This document shows positions 33,932 through 47,530 of a stretch of DNA of 64,000 nt, one piece after another. Position 1 is the stretch's first letter. Every line of letters begins with the position of its first letter. The notes under the pieces are model-generated. The model was not told the DNA's origin. It worked only from the letters and a program-made list of their open reading frames with translations, and did not search any database. The translations under genes and the position numbers were made by a program. Source of the stretch: Latrodectus hesperus (Eukaryota; Arthropoda; Arachnida; Araneae; Theridiidae); the NCBI GenBank assembly GCA_037975125.1, contig CM075853.1, positions 96,001,043 through 96,065,042 on the forward strand. The letters run 5' to 3'.

Positions 33932-36239
33932 AGAGGGCAAAAAATATCAGTTTCTATTTTTATTCACTTCAAAGATTTTATGCAATATGACATAAAATAC
34001 CAACACGATTTACCTAAATTAATTAGGGGAAAATTTGCCTCTTATTGCAGGAACATTTTCATTTTTAATGAAATTCCTTATAAATGTATATTGTAGAGCG
34101 TGTTACTGCGACCAGCTTAGCCAAACGTTTTAATGCTAAACAGAAATTTTTCCAGTAAAATGCAATGGATGCATATAAAATCCAATCATCAGTTTATAAC
34201 ATCATTTTGAGGCAATTATCTTTAAAAATTGACGGAGAAATTGGCTTGACATACTTTTTGGTGCAAAATGCACCATAGCTTTTAAAAATATGCGAAACAT
34301 AACTGATGATAAAAAAAATCTGAATATTGCATTCTAATTTTTATTTACTATAAATCCTGAAGAAATATGATAGACTAACCAACAAATTTTACCTCTACAA
34401 AACTTTACAAACTTCATATTGTTTATATAGGAATTATTTACAGTTAATATTTACATACAATTATTATTTATATGCAAAGCCTCTATAGTACGCATTTGTT
34501 AAATACAAATGCTTATTTTAGATTGATAATATCGACAAATTGCAAAAACATCCATCAAATCTCAAGTAATATAAAATTAGAGAAGATTCCGCAATTCTAA
34601 ATTCAGAATTCAACGTCATATTTATAACATTCTTCTAAGTAAATGGCATAGAAACTTTCTTAACAATATTTCTAACACAAAATGCTCAAATGTTTTTGAG
34701 ACTATAGAAAATAAATGGTAATAAGAAAATTACAACTGTTTCTTTATCTTATTTACAAAAAACTTGTACTAAGATACATAAACTCTAAATTAAAACAATT
34801 TAATTAGATAAAAATATTAAAATGCAATAACACTTTTTAAAGTTATTTTTACTTATATAAACATTGAGCAATGCATAAACATTCTAAATTAAAGTACTAA
34901 AACAAACCAAATAATCCAAGAATAAATTAAAGTGAGATATAAAAAATGCCCACAGAGCTCTTTTTCTTATTGTGATTTGGCAATAACTTTATATAATGCG
35001 TGTTGGGTTGTATTAGTTATTGTATACAGAAAACGCCAATAGACCAACAAACCAATCCAATTCAAACCAATTATCATTAAAATTAAAATTCCATTATTCT
35101 AGAAATTTCAACAAAATGCATATTATATTTAAGGACGGAGTTTGTATTTCATTAATATTTTTAAATATAATAATATATTTTTTATTTAGTTTCAGGGTTA
35201 CAGGTTCAATTATTTAAACGTGAATACATTTAGTAGTTAAATAATCACTTTTTTTAAAATCCAATTTAATGATTTTAAAGTTCGACTTGTACTTCGAACA
35301 GGAATGTTTGTCATGACTCATAATTCACTTAAAATGTTGGTATTTGTGTCTTGTTAAATCTTATATGCAAAATTATAATATGAAATATAAAAAACAAACA
35401 AAAATAAACTCATAAAAATGTGACAATTGTGTTTCGTATATTTCTTGTAATCAAGATTCTCATAAAAACTGCTTTAATTTCTTACTGATAAAACGTCAAG
35501 GCACATTTTTCAGTTTTTATTTTTCGTTGTATTAATTTTTATGCTATTTGTACATAAAATGTAAAGTTACTTCATATATTAATATTTATTGACATTTGTT
35601 TTTATTCCTAAGGTTAGAACTTCAACTTTTACGTTTTTATCTATAAATATGAATTTCTAATTTTATTAATTTATTTACATAAAGTAAACATTGATTTATA
35701 TCACTTTACACCTGTTTTTATACCCGAGGATTAACTTGGCCAATACTTAAAGTTTTTAAGTTGAATTCCTTAATTTTATGAAGATCTATTCCCAAGATCA
35801 GGTTTGAATCAACAAATTGTAAAGTATGCATTGAGTGAATGATTAAATAAACAATTTTAAAATCAATATGTGAATCAATAGCTATGTAAAATACAAACTT
35901 AACACACAAAACATGGATTAAAAAGAAAAAAGAGTAAAAATTAAATACTTGAAAAATAATTAGTTTTTTTCCCCTTTAATTAGCATTGAAACATTTATTG
36001 CAAGCAGTCATTATTTTTCAAGAAATCTTTCTAATTTCACGACTTAATAACTGTACTTACGTATATTCATTGTTTAATATTCCAATCAAATTCGGCATTA
36101 AACCAAATAAATTTCACAAGAATCAGAAACAAATTATGATTGCTTTTAAGAAAAATAATAATAATAAAAGAAATGAGATGCAATGTTTACTTTATTTCTT
36201 ATTCAAGAGACAATTACTGAATCCCCCTCTCCCTTCATT
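33932..36239. other. AT-rich noncoding stretch
   Basis: Long AT-rich sequence. Short frames at 35020-35217, 35718-35909 and 35986-36246 have no recognisable motif. Confidence 0.6.
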
Positions 36240-36610
36240 TTTCTAAACCCGCGGCACGCGTGTTCCTTTGATTAATTGTGCACTTTCCGCGACTTCTTTC
36301 AGACTTGAACCTTGCGCCAACAAGTCCAGACAACTCGAATCCCACTTAGGAAGAGGATTCTTTTGTTTCACCCGCCCTCTCTTCATTTGCATGTATAATT
36401 TTTTTATCCACTTTGGCGGGATGAATGAGGTGAAAAATTGAATGAATGACTACGACATGAATCACTGGGCTCAACCCCGAAATTGAAAAATAATGAACGT
36501 TTGTTATATAGAAATGAACATCTCCCCCCCCCCTCCTTCCTAGCCTTCTATGCAGCCTCTTAAGGAAATGGAATAAGTCGGATGCGTCTGTAGCTGTTTT
36601 ACAATTGGTT
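36240..36610. other. GC-richer island with octamer motif; candidate enhancer
   Basis: The island has blocks such as acccgcggcacgcgtgttcc, tccgcgacttctttcagact and ctttggcgggatgaatgagg. An exact ATTTGCAT octamer, the classic POU-factor site, lies at 36385-36392. A homeodomain-type TTTGATTAATTG lies near 36266. No open frame or transposase motif was seen. Regulatory function is inferred only. Confidence 0.4.
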
Positions 36611-37499
36611 AGTAATAAACTTTTTGCTGCGAGTTTTTATTTCGGCATCAGGGCTCTATAACTACAAAATTAAATAAAGATAATTTAAATTGCGATAGTA
36701 TAATTTAAATGAGATTATTTACAAATAAACTAACATATAATGATTAGATCGCAGAGTAATTGATTTTTTATTTTTGCGTTAAGACTCTATAAAATTGAGA
36801 AATTTAAGGAAACTTTAAATGTGAATGCTTATAAAATGTAACAAGAAACATAAATATCGCAATTTACGAAATCCTGACTAATTTAAGAATTGGCTCAACC
36901 AAAACAATAATTCAAAAACATAACAATAGTGTAATTCACTGCAAAGACAAATTCTAAAGTATATCTATTATACACCGTTGCTAATAAATATTTTTTCCTT
37001 TGAAACTTGTTTTTTAGGCATATTTTTTTTAAATTATTTCAATTTTCGATATACGAAAATATTAGAATTTTAATAGTTTATTATTAATATTTAACTAAAA
37101 AGGAACATTTTATTTCCTTTAATATATAGTAAAATATTTTGGAATAAATTTTATTTTAAACAAAGATTTTTAAAACTGAATTAGAATTTCGACTTATATT
37201 AAGGTCAATAAAATATAACTTCACAGAGCATCTCATTCTTATTGTCATTCAGGAAGAAATACTGAATGTTGCAATTATGTGACTTGCATAAAATTATGTA
37301 ATTAATATAAAATTTAATATAAAAAATTCTCAAATATAATTAATCTCAATATCTCCATTGCTATGTCTCTATCACTGTTGTTTAGTGGTTAAAACTAAGC
37401 TTCTTAGAAACGTAGGCTACACGTTTGTTCATATTGCTTCCAGAAATAAGAGGCAATTGTTGCAATTTAGCTCTGCTATATCTAGTTTGTTGATTGTCT
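36611..37499. other. AT-rich noncoding stretch
   Basis: Nothing convincing. A weak tRNA-like phrase, tttagtggttaaaac, lies at 37380. Confidence 0.5.
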
Positions 37500-37620
37500 G
37501 CTCGAGAATGATCTCGAAATTAAATAGAAAGAAAATTTTACTTTTCAAAGAGATTTATTGAAGGTTCAATTTCAGTCATCATTGAAAAAAGGAATATCAG
37601 ATTTAAACTAAAGATTTTTG
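37500..37620 (+). repeat. Possible SINE family 3 fragment
   Basis: The text ggttcaatttcagtcatcat followed by tgaaaaaaggaa resembles the family 3 copy at 7765. The tRNA A-box half is uncertain. Confidence 0.3.
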
Positions 37621-37967
37621 CAAGTATATTTGTTAAAGTAAGTGTTCGGTGATTTACCGAATACCTTCTCTGGCAGAGCTAGAAAAGGGTCTTATTTCTT
37701 AAAAGATCTTTTAAAAAAGTAATCCTAAATGTAAAGAGAAATCTTACCAGAATTTTTGGTTGAATTGGAATTTGGTCTCATTCTGGATTTATAATATCTT
37801 TATTTCAGTAATTGGCAATATAAACAGACTGTGCAACACCTCCTTTGGCACATTTGAAATATAACCGAAAGCTTATAATGCCTTTGTACTGTTTACTATT
37901 TATATATAAGGTACTTATAACATATGTGAACAAATGAATATAATAATGTTATTAATATTAATTACAT

Positions 37968-38676
37968 CTTCTTCTTCATTGGCCTGATAGCCCAGGGTGG
38001 GCCTTTACCTTCCTCAGAAGTGCATACCAGGACCCCCTATTTTTGGACAAGGTCATCCAGTTTGTCACTTTTAGTGATTTTAGGTCGTTTTCAAGGCAGT
38101 CTCGCCATCGGAGTTTCGGTCGTCCTCTTCTTCTGGTGTCTATAGGGCGAGCCAAGAAAATCTTTTTTGTCACCCGATTGTCGTTCATCCGGCTCAAATG
38201 TATCCTGTCCATTTTAATCTCTGTATTGAGATAAATTTAACAATATCTGGTTCTTTATATAGTTTATAGAGCTCAGAATTAGTTCTTCTTCGCCATGTAT
38301 TCTCACATTTTATTCCACCAAATATGCTTCTTAAAGTTTTTCTTTCGAAAATGCAGATGGTTTCTTTGTCCTTCTCAGTCAATGTCCACGTTTCAGATGA
38401 ATAAGTGAGCATTTGTATATCAAAAGTTTTGTTTTTCGACTGACGAAAGTAGATTTTAGGTACTTTTTTAAGCCGAAAAAGCATCGGTTAGCAGCTGTAA
38501 CCCTGCTGCGGATCTCAGGTTCGATGTCGTTGAATGCATTCAATTCAGATCCCAAATATTTAAAGTTGTGAACAGTTTCAAACTTGTAGTTTCCTACCTC
38601 TAGATAGGGAGTGCTATATTTTTCTGTGGTCATGTATTTTGTTTTGTCTTGGTTGATTGCAAGATACATTTTACTA
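37968..38676 (-). mobile_element. Non-LTR retrotransposon, 5'-truncated 3' end, with TSD
   Basis: The 14-bp sequence aatattaattacat flanks the insert exactly at 37954-37967 and 38677-38690. The insert ends, on the minus strand, in a short (GAA)n tail directly after the protein, as in RTE-like and related LINEs with microsatellite tails. The 5' side is truncated in the reverse transcriptase gene, the normal outcome of target-primed insertion. Clean duplications argue for a moderately recent event, though the reading frame already carries frameshifts. Confidence 0.85.
37976..38669 (-). pseudogene. LINE endonuclease/reverse transcriptase, C-terminal part
   Basis: Three overlapping minus-strand frames join into one C-terminal segment of a non-LTR reverse transcriptase. 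First comes INQDKTKYMTTE, then the hallmark FKYLGSELNAFNDIEPEIRS (38669 to about 38470). In the next frame follow SSETWTLTEKDKET and ERKTLRSIFGG, then RRRTNSELYKLYKEPDIVKF and RLKWTGYI. In the third frame come RRRGRPKLRWRDCLENDLKS, NRGSWYALLRKV and a stop at 37976. The YLG motif, the R-N-x-E-L-Y block and the G-R-P-x-x-R-W closing block are typical of these proteins. The polymerase active site (F/Y-A-D-D) is upstream of the truncation and absent. Two frameshifts. Confidence 0.85.
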
Positions 38677-38690
38677 AATATTAATTACAT

Positions 38691-40300
38691 GTTGTAGATA
38701 ATTATTCTTATCTTCATAAAATATAAATTCCAAAAATAAACATATCAAACATTTTATTTTACCACAAAAAAGGATTTGCATATTAATTAATGACTATAAA
38801 AAATTTAATGATCACTTTAATCATTACTAAAGTGGTTAGCAAGTTTTAACCACCTCGACAACCATTTTAGTAGTGCAGACTTATATGAATTGAAACGATT
38901 TACTCTTAAGAAATAAAAAAATTTAACTTATAGCTATTAATAGTATCTAAAAGCTGTACTGTTTATGGTAATAAGTTAAAGGATTTGAGAGAATTGAAAA
39001 GTTCTCTTTACACTCTTACGAAATGTAGATATAATTCTTTTTAAAATAGTTTTATGTTTATTTATCATTTTTCCTTAAATTATATAATTATAAATAATTA
39101 AAAAAATTTATTTTATGAAAAAAAAATAATAAAAAGTAATTTATAGAAAATTTTCTTCGATACAAAATTTTATTTTGAGGAATATTGAAAAATCTTTGAG
39201 CACGAATCTTGAAGCAAAATTATGGACGTTCCATTGAACATATTTTGTCATTTTTCGTTTTGTCTTACTTTGCTTTACAATATTACCTACAGTGCTATGC
39301 ACTTCTTACATATATTTTTATATATGTATATTAAGCTTGTCATTATGCATTATTTTGGTTAAGAGTACTATGTACCTTTCTCCATTGCCAATAATTTTTG
39401 CACAATTTTTTACTGCAAATAAAATTTTATGATATCCTTTAAATTATAACCGAATTTAGTAATGTTTGCCTCAATAGTTTTTCTCTGTATTGATTTTTAA
39501 AAAGAAAATTTAGTTATTAAGATTCTTCTTAGTTTGTATTTGGTATATAGCAATCATTTCGATTTCAATTAGACATTTTTAAAAATATAATATTAAATAT
39601 TTCGAATTAGATAAATTTTGATTAGACATTTTGAAAAATACTTTTTGTTGCACGAAATCACGCAAATGTGTTAGGATACAGTTAAAACATCTAAATATTA
39701 ATGCTAATGTAAGTAAAAATTTCTATTAAATTGATTTATTCATCATATAATAACATTTTCCTCTTCAGAATTTACTGAAGGTTTTCTTATTAATCACAAA
39801 GAAATAAATTTGAATAGTTCTCTTTGTCACGTGTCATTGCTTTTTGTTGTTTTTTCGGAAATTAAAAAGCGTTAAAGATATTCCTATTTAAAAATCTAAA
39901 ATAAAGATTCTCCTACATTATATTTTTACATCTGAACTAGCAACAGTTTTTTTCTTAGTTAGTTTTTATTAAAATTAAAATTATTATTAAAATTATAACA
40001 GATAGTTATAATTTCATCATAACTATCTGTAATAATTATTTTAAGAGGAATTTTGAATAAAGTGGTCATACACAGATTAAAAAAAATAGTTTCATATAAA
40101 TTTTTATCAGAAAATAAATTAACATGGTAATAATCAATTTCGTTATACTTTTATATTTAAAACTCACAAATATATTCTAATATTTATGTAAAACAAATCC
40201 ACTCATCTATTAAATCTTTATTCACATGTAAAAAATTCTAAAATTTAATTTTAAAGAAAAATTTATCAAAAATCCTACAAATTATATATGCTAAATTTAT
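38691..40300. other. AT-rich noncoding stretch with one imperfect hairpin
   Basis: No gene. A small hairpin, with arms of 12 perfect bases (acagatagttat / ataactatctgt, 39998-40009 and 40019-40030) extendable to 18 with a mismatch, is the only structure noted. Confidence 0.6.
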
Positions 40301-40314
40301 TTACCAAGCCAAAT

Positions 40315-40497
40315 GCCGAGCTGACAGCCGAATGGTTAGCGCTCTTGCCTTCGGTTCAACATTTCGTGGGTTCGAATCCCACCTTGGGCATGGGTGTTTG
40401 TAGTGGTTCGGAATCCACTTTAAACCGTAAGTCCCGGTATAATTAGCCCTCGTGTGCAAAAACTGACCGTTGAGCGACAAACAAACAAACAAAAAAA
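40315..40497 (+). repeat. tRNA-derived SINE family 1, intact, with 14-bp TSD
   Basis: This is the best-preserved copy of family 1. It carries an A-box-like tggttagcgctc at 40333-40344 and a consensus B-box, ggttcgaatcc, at 40369-40379. The non-tRNA body includes gtggttcggaatccacttta, and the end is an acaaacaaac/A-rich tail. The 14-bp sequence ttaccaagccaaat is repeated exactly at 40301-40314 and 40498-40511. The exact duplication and intact promoter make it the youngest-looking repeat in the window. The minus-strand open frame across it is a SINE artefact. Confidence 0.93.
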
Positions 40498-40511
40498 TTA
40501 CCAAGCCAAAT

Positions 40512-41189
40512 TCATTGCATAAAACGTAAGTATTGTAAAATCAAAAACCTCTTCTTAATGATTTATTCAATGTCAAAAAAAATTTTTTTTAATTTTCTTA
40601 TTAATTAAAACAAATGCCTTTTATGCAATTTCTGGGCTTCTAGGTAGTGCAGATAATTTTCAGTTTAGCTATTTATTTACCATAATAAGAATGCATTTAT
40701 CATTTAAAAATATAGAAACTAATTAATGTATGTATAAAATTTTCATAACTTTTTAGAGCAATTTATATCAGTCGTATCATTAACATAAAACAAAAGTATT
40801 TCTAACATTAAGTTTTAAGGACTATATATTGGAGTAATTAAAAATTGCATAAACTGAGAGAAATTTGAAAAATCAACATTCTATTGTATAATTAAACAAC
40901 AGTTTTATTATATGCTAAAAATTGCAGTTGTTTAAGATTTTCTATGAGGTAACCTCAGTAATGAAATTTTAATTTAAAAACAACAATAGTATTTTCTTAC
41001 ATAAATTTGCTTATTTAATAAGGAAGAAACTTATTATAATTTATAATTGCTTTTGTTTTTTTTAAAACTCTATAGGTAAAGTGTTGAAAATTACATCCAT
41101 ATTTCAACTTATTATCTTAAGCTAAAATGAAATGGATCTGCAAATGGTTGAATCTTACAATAAGCATGTTCGTGTTAAAGGTTAATTTG
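40512..41189. other. AT-rich noncoding stretch
   Basis: Nothing recognised. Confidence 0.6.
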
Positions 41190-41600
41190 TAGTAACATTT
41201 CCCACAGTAATTATCTTACGTAATAAATCAGATAGATGCGTTGGATCTGGCATCTATTGCATCGATGCGTCATCTATTTCATCCCCAGACCAAATCTGAC
41301 TTCTCCAGAGCTCTAGGAACATTTTTGCAAGACATTTCTCATTAACCTAGATAGGGAAGTAATCGCTTGTGTGTAGATGCTTCGGCTTCGCTGGATTGTG
41401 GCCAAATGATTAATATTTAAGCAGAATGATTACGATTTTGCCACACTCACGTCTTCAGAGAAGAGAGACTTTTGAAAAGATTCTCTGTAATTCTTTCAAA
41501 AATCGAAGGGTTTGCTTATCAGGGGTGGAAGGATAATGTAAATCATACTGAAGTGTATAACACCATTTCTATTGTTTGTTCGTTTCTTTCGCTGAATTAA
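41190..41600. other. GC-richer complex island
   Basis: Mixed sequence including gatgcgttggatctggcatc, atcgatgcgtcatctatttc and gatgcttcggcttcgctgga. No open frame or transposon motif was seen. Confidence 0.3.
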
Positions 41601-42281
41601 TTCTCTGGTGTCTATTTCCGCTTATGGATATTACTAAATGCCGCTAAATGTATTTTAAATTTGAACAAAATTCAAACGTTGAAATCGACATGCTAGTTTG
41701 CACCCTCATCTATTAAATTTATATTTGTATTTTGTGTTCGTCACTGGTTTTTATAAATCAAAGAGGCTAAAAAATTGCATTCATTTGCAATTTTGTGCCA
41801 CTGTTGGGTGATGAAGATATTACCCCTCTAAAAATGTCTAGACTTCAACCATGGAGCAAGATATAGAACCTCAATCAAGTTTAACTTCTATACACCATTT
41901 GAGTTTGATGATATTTTGCTGGAGTCAATTGCAGAACTCCCGTCTTATTGAATATAAAAATAATGTTTTTCCCTATCAGACTACTGTAAATTAGTTACTG
42001 TAGCTGTAAAGTAAAATCTAATTGGTGCATAAAACTATTGCCAAGCACATTGGAATAAAATATGCAAAAAAGCTTACTCGAGCAAGGATAACAGCTGCAA
42101 TTCGATGCTGTAACATCACGGAGAATATATTCTAATAGCAGAAGTAATAAACGAAAAAAATTAGTCTTAGTAGTAGACATATGATATATCTATTTCAAAA
42201 TTTTCATAGTCAAGAGTCCATTTCATTAAAATAGGTAGTTATTGAATTGTGGACTTAATAAGCAAATATTTTTATTAAATA

Positions 42282-42347
42282 ATATGTAATATTCAAGCCA
42301 AATATTTTTATAAAATTATATGTAATATTCAAGCCAAATATTTTATA
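42282..42347. repeat. Direct tandem duplication, 36-bp period
   Basis: The unit starting atatgtaatattcaagccaa occurs at 42282 and 42318 with almost no difference. A recent local duplication. Confidence 0.9.
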
Positions 42348-42789
42348 ATTTACACCTTCCGAATACAACGGCATTTTTCACTGGGCATTCTTTTATAATT
42401 TACTAAAATGTAGTTTCTTGAAATCAAAAACTGCTTATGACTTTAATATGCTGAATATTTTTTCCCTAAAAGAAGGCAAATATCACAGCAGAACAAATTT
42501 ATTTTTAAAAATGAAAACTTTGTATGGAAATACTATTTTCTATGTTTTTTTATTTTTTTATTTTTTCAACGATTATCATTGGCTAATTTTGTCTAATGCA
42601 GTAATCGCATATACTGTTTAGCACATACTACATTTATTATTGCATTGTTTAAAGAGATTAAGAAAAAAGAGATTCTTAAATTCCTATAAAATATTTTATT
42701 GAAAAAGTTGCACAAAATAGCAGCACAAATGATAAACAAAAAATTTAAAGAAATTAAGCATTGGTTGTTCATTTTGACCTAGTTATACG

Positions 42790-42900
42790 TCCATACTTGT
42801 CAGAATGGAAAATTCTTTGGCTCAATCTCATTCATTTTTGAACAATGGGAGTTGGGTTTTGCATTTCTACTTTATGGAGGTACTTCTGCCCGAATGAATA
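42790..42900 (+). repeat. Possible SINE family 3 fragment
   Basis: The phrase ctcattcatttttgaacaat followed by gggagttgggttttgcattt resembles the family 3 body at 7775 and 53800. The tRNA head is not clear. Confidence 0.35.
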
Positions 42901-43679
42901 TTTTACAGTTTTCCGAGTTTTTCCTCTTGCGATACTTACATTCCCCTCATTATCGATGAAAACTTCCTTCGAGTAAGTTATAGACTATAGTTTCTCAAAT
43001 TCCTCATAATAGTACACTAAGTATCTAATAATTAGTATGTTCTTCCAAGAGAGAGAAAAGTCATGGGTTTAGTCTTTGCAACTATGCAAGGAAAGATTGC
43101 AAATGCAATATTTTTTCTTCTTCATGTCTTCCATTTGAAGATGTTTAAGATAGTTTCTTCTTTTGTAAACTGGGAGTGTAGCGATCTATGAATGATGCGT
43201 CTTCCACAAAGACAAACTGGTGCGGATGATATTAAAAATCTTACAACTTTCATTGGCTTTTATTCCTAAAGGAATGCCAAAAAAGTGGTTTTACTTAGAA
43301 TCATTTAACTACGAGTAAAATACCAAATAAACGGAATTTATTAAATTAAAATTTTGTTAAATTATAAACTTCGAAGCAATTTTACTAATTAGCTTATACA
43401 GCAATATGCGAGTCATTAACAAACAACTCTCTTTTTTCCTTTTTTTGGTTTTCTTAAAAATACAAAAATTGTTTTTCTAAAACATTAATATATATTCTGA
43501 ACTTGTTGCAAAACGTTAAGCTTAAATCACAAATAGTAACTTCTGTTATTTAAAAATACTCCAAAAAACAAAACTCTCTTTATCTATGTAATTCTACTTT
43601 TTCGTATGCAAATTGCTTGCATCATTTCTTGACATGCAGAAAATACTACCCTGGACTATAACAGAGTTGAACAAAATGA
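42901..43679. other. AT-rich noncoding stretch
   Basis: Nothing recognised beyond generic sequence. Confidence 0.5.
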
Positions 43680-44350
43680 ATAAATCAAACAAGATAAGAA
43701 TTATACTTTCATAAAAGGAACTGTCGCGATCCTTATGTCACAGGAAAGTGAAGGTGAACACATTTAACAAGTCTCGAGACGTTATAAAAGGGAGGTCAAG
43801 GCATTGAATGGTTTCAGAAACGCTTGCTTTTTGGATACGAATGGAATGCAGTTAATAAATCTAGCCAATCGTCATCGCATTTAAATCCGGGAAACCAAAG
43901 ACAAATGTGACCATAGATCAAGACTTGAATTTATACTCTCAGAGTTTTGTAGTTCGCTTTTTATTTTATTTTTTTACTTTAATGTCGCCATTAAAATGCT
44001 GTATTCCGAATGTCTTCTTATTTGAAATTTATCATCAGACATTCATCACAACTGGAATATGCGTCAACCGAGAACTTGGCGATTTTTAACAAACCAAGAA
44101 CAAAAAGAACAAAAGATGATGTAAAAAAAGAAAGAATGGTGTTAAGAAAGAGAACGGTCGGAGGCTATTTAGATATCGGAAATTCTTCGTTCTAAACGGC
44201 GTTATCGGTGATTTAGAAGCCCTGAACGCGGCACAAAAGGTGAGAGAAAAAAAAGCAGAAGTCACGCGAGGGACATAAATATGAAGCTGCAGCCGATGTG
44301 TATACATTTCTAAGATATATCAGTTGTCTGCGCCTGGCCGCAAATTGTTG
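43680..44350. other. GC-richer complex island; candidate regulatory element
   Basis: It has two richer blocks: 43720-43900 (ctgtcgcgatccttatgtca, tcgagacgttataaaaggga) and 44150-44345 (acggtcggaggctatttaga, ctgaacgcggcacaaaaggt, tgcgcctggccgcaaattgt). Overlapping short frames on both strands have no known motif. Confidence 0.35.
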
Positions 44351-44634
44351 TTCTTGTGTTTATCTGGGATAGGTTTTCATTTCTCACTTTGAGATCTTTA
44401 TTTTCTCTCTTGTGAGTACTGATAAACAAATTATTAACGCATCGTATTTTAATCGATTCATTCTTAATAGCATGATGTATAAATGAATGATTATATTGGT
44501 GAATTTCTTACTAAAATTTTAAAATTCAATTATAATTTGAAAAGTTTAAATGTTATTTAGATTTTTGGGTTTGCCATCAGGAAATATTAGAGGATCTTTT
44601 TAAACAACACATATTCGGAAATGTGGCTTCCACT

Positions 44635-44712
44635 TTAGCCTTGATACTTAATATCAGAATCCACTTTAAGGCGGGTGACAAAACTGTCCGTACATCGCAA
44701 CCAAACCCATTG
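44635..44712 (+). repeat. SINE family 1, degraded 3' half
   Basis: The order atcagaatccactttaaggc, aaaactgtccgtacatcgca and accaaacc follows the body and tail of the intact copy at 40315. The tRNA head is absent or unrecognisable. Confidence 0.5.
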
Positions 44713-44759
44713 GGATTCAACTCCTAGTAGATAGTCAAATTCCTGAAAATTGTTTTAAT

Positions 44760-45953
<1,194 letters not shown>

Positions 45954-46581
45954 TCAATAAAATATCAGGTTATACATTGTTTGTTTTTTATATAAAAAAG
46001 TATAAATTTTATTTTCATCAAAAATATTGCCTGGGAAAACATCTCGATAAAATTTTATGTTCAATGATCACCGTGAAGAGTATTTAAAACAATGGGGTAA
46101 TAAATTGCAGCTTAATATTACATTTGCCATTACAAACCACTGTGATTTAAAATATCAATTGTAACATTTTAATGAAGAATGCAAATCTAGTAGCTATTTA
46201 TTTTCTCTTTACTACGTTCATTTCAAAGCAATTTCTCATATGATGATAATGTTGATTTCAAGATAACGGAAAGTTTTTGATTTCATTTTCAACAATGTTT
46301 CACATTCAAGTTATTTTAGAATCAAGACTATCACAAGTAAAGTACTGATACAAATATAGAAAAAAAACACCCTTTTCTATCATTTCAGAGTACTCAATAA
46401 CAGAAAAATAGCGATACGCAAGGAACTATATTGATACAAATTGTACTACAAATAATGAACTAAACAAATGGAACTTACTTATTTTCGTGATTTTTATTTT
46501 TTTTTATTCATAATATAATTTATACTGTGGTACTGTTTCACATAGCCCCTGGACAGATGCTTCAGCTGGCATGCCGCTAAA

Positions 46582-46651
46582 ATAACCATGCTCAATTTCT
46601 AAAAAGCTCCATAACCATAATAATAATAACCATGCTCAATTTCTAAAAAGC
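46582..46651. repeat. Direct repeat of 26 bp, 44-bp spacing
   Basis: The unit ataaccatgctcaatttcta(aaaagc) lies exactly at 46582-46607 and 46626-46651, separated by ATAATA-like sequence. A recent slippage or duplication event. Confidence 0.92.
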
Positions 46652-46786
46652 AAACTTCTCGAAATAAAAGTAATCATAAATTTTTAAGTAAATAATAGGA
46701 GAACGAATATAAAGTATATTAGTTTTTTTTTATTTTACGAAACAAAATAATGCATTTTTTATAAAATCTTATTCATTTGATTGTTT

Positions 46787-46827
46787 ATGATCATAGAGTT
46801 AATTGTTTTAATTAACTCTATGATCAT
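46787..46827. repeat. Perfect hairpin, 18-bp arms, 5-nt loop
   Basis: Arms 46787-46804 (atgatcatagagttaatt) and 46810-46827 are exact reverse complements with loop gtttt. Confidence 0.92.
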
Positions 46828-47199
46828 ATCTCTCTCTATAATTAACTCAGTTAATTAGTTTAATTACTTTTAACTTGTGTATAATATGTATTAATATACT
46901 CTTAATATTTTTTATGTTTTTCCAATATAAAAAATTAAAGTAATTTTAAGAAGAAAAAACTTAAAGTTATATATTTTGCCAATTTAATTAAAGATAAACC
47001 ACTTAATTTAATCACATATGAAAACATTTCATTTTCTGAAGTTTTAAAAGAGCTTTAATTTTATATCAATTATGTATATATCATCATTTTCACAGAGGTA
47101 TTAAAATTTAAAAGCTACATTTGCTCAATATTTAAAATAACAATAAGAATAAACTCATCATATGTATAAAAAATGGAAGCAAAAAGCTGTATTTTGTTA

Positions 47200-47530
47200 T
47201 CTTGCGGCAGCTTTTATTTCCCTTCTTGCCCTCTCTTCCGCTTTTTATTTATGAAGCGGTTGATCTCCCCCTGTTGTAATTAAAACCCCCTGACCAGAAT
47301 GCGGCGCAGACGTCATCCATAATGTACCGACTCATCTCGCTAATGGTACAGGCACTCATTTGTATCACTTTGGAAGAACCGCTCTTCACCTGCCTCGGAC
47401 GCATCGGATGTTATGATTTGCCGCTAATCACGTGATCGGCCGGAGCAGTTGGATTGGGGATGCTGATATTGGTATTGAATGAGGATGCTGAACTTGATGC
47501 TGCTCGCAGTTTCTAAGGCGTTGAATTGAG
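47200..47530. other. GC-richer island with CACGTG; candidate regulatory element
   Basis: The strongest composition change in the window, with gaatgcggcgcagacgtcat, ttcacctgcctcggacgcat and gtgatcggccggagcagttg. A 10-bp palindrome, atcacgtgat, containing the E-box CACGTG, lies at 47427-47436. A GACGTCAT (CRE-like) site lies at 47309-47316. There is no open frame of note, so a regulatory role is more likely than a coding one, but it is inferred. Confidence 0.4.

Noticed and set aside
40301..40504. Minus-strand open frame ending in CPRWDSNPRNVEPK-type peptide
   Set aside because: It is the reverse translation of the SINE at 40315-40497, including its B-box. Such peptides are common mis-annotations.
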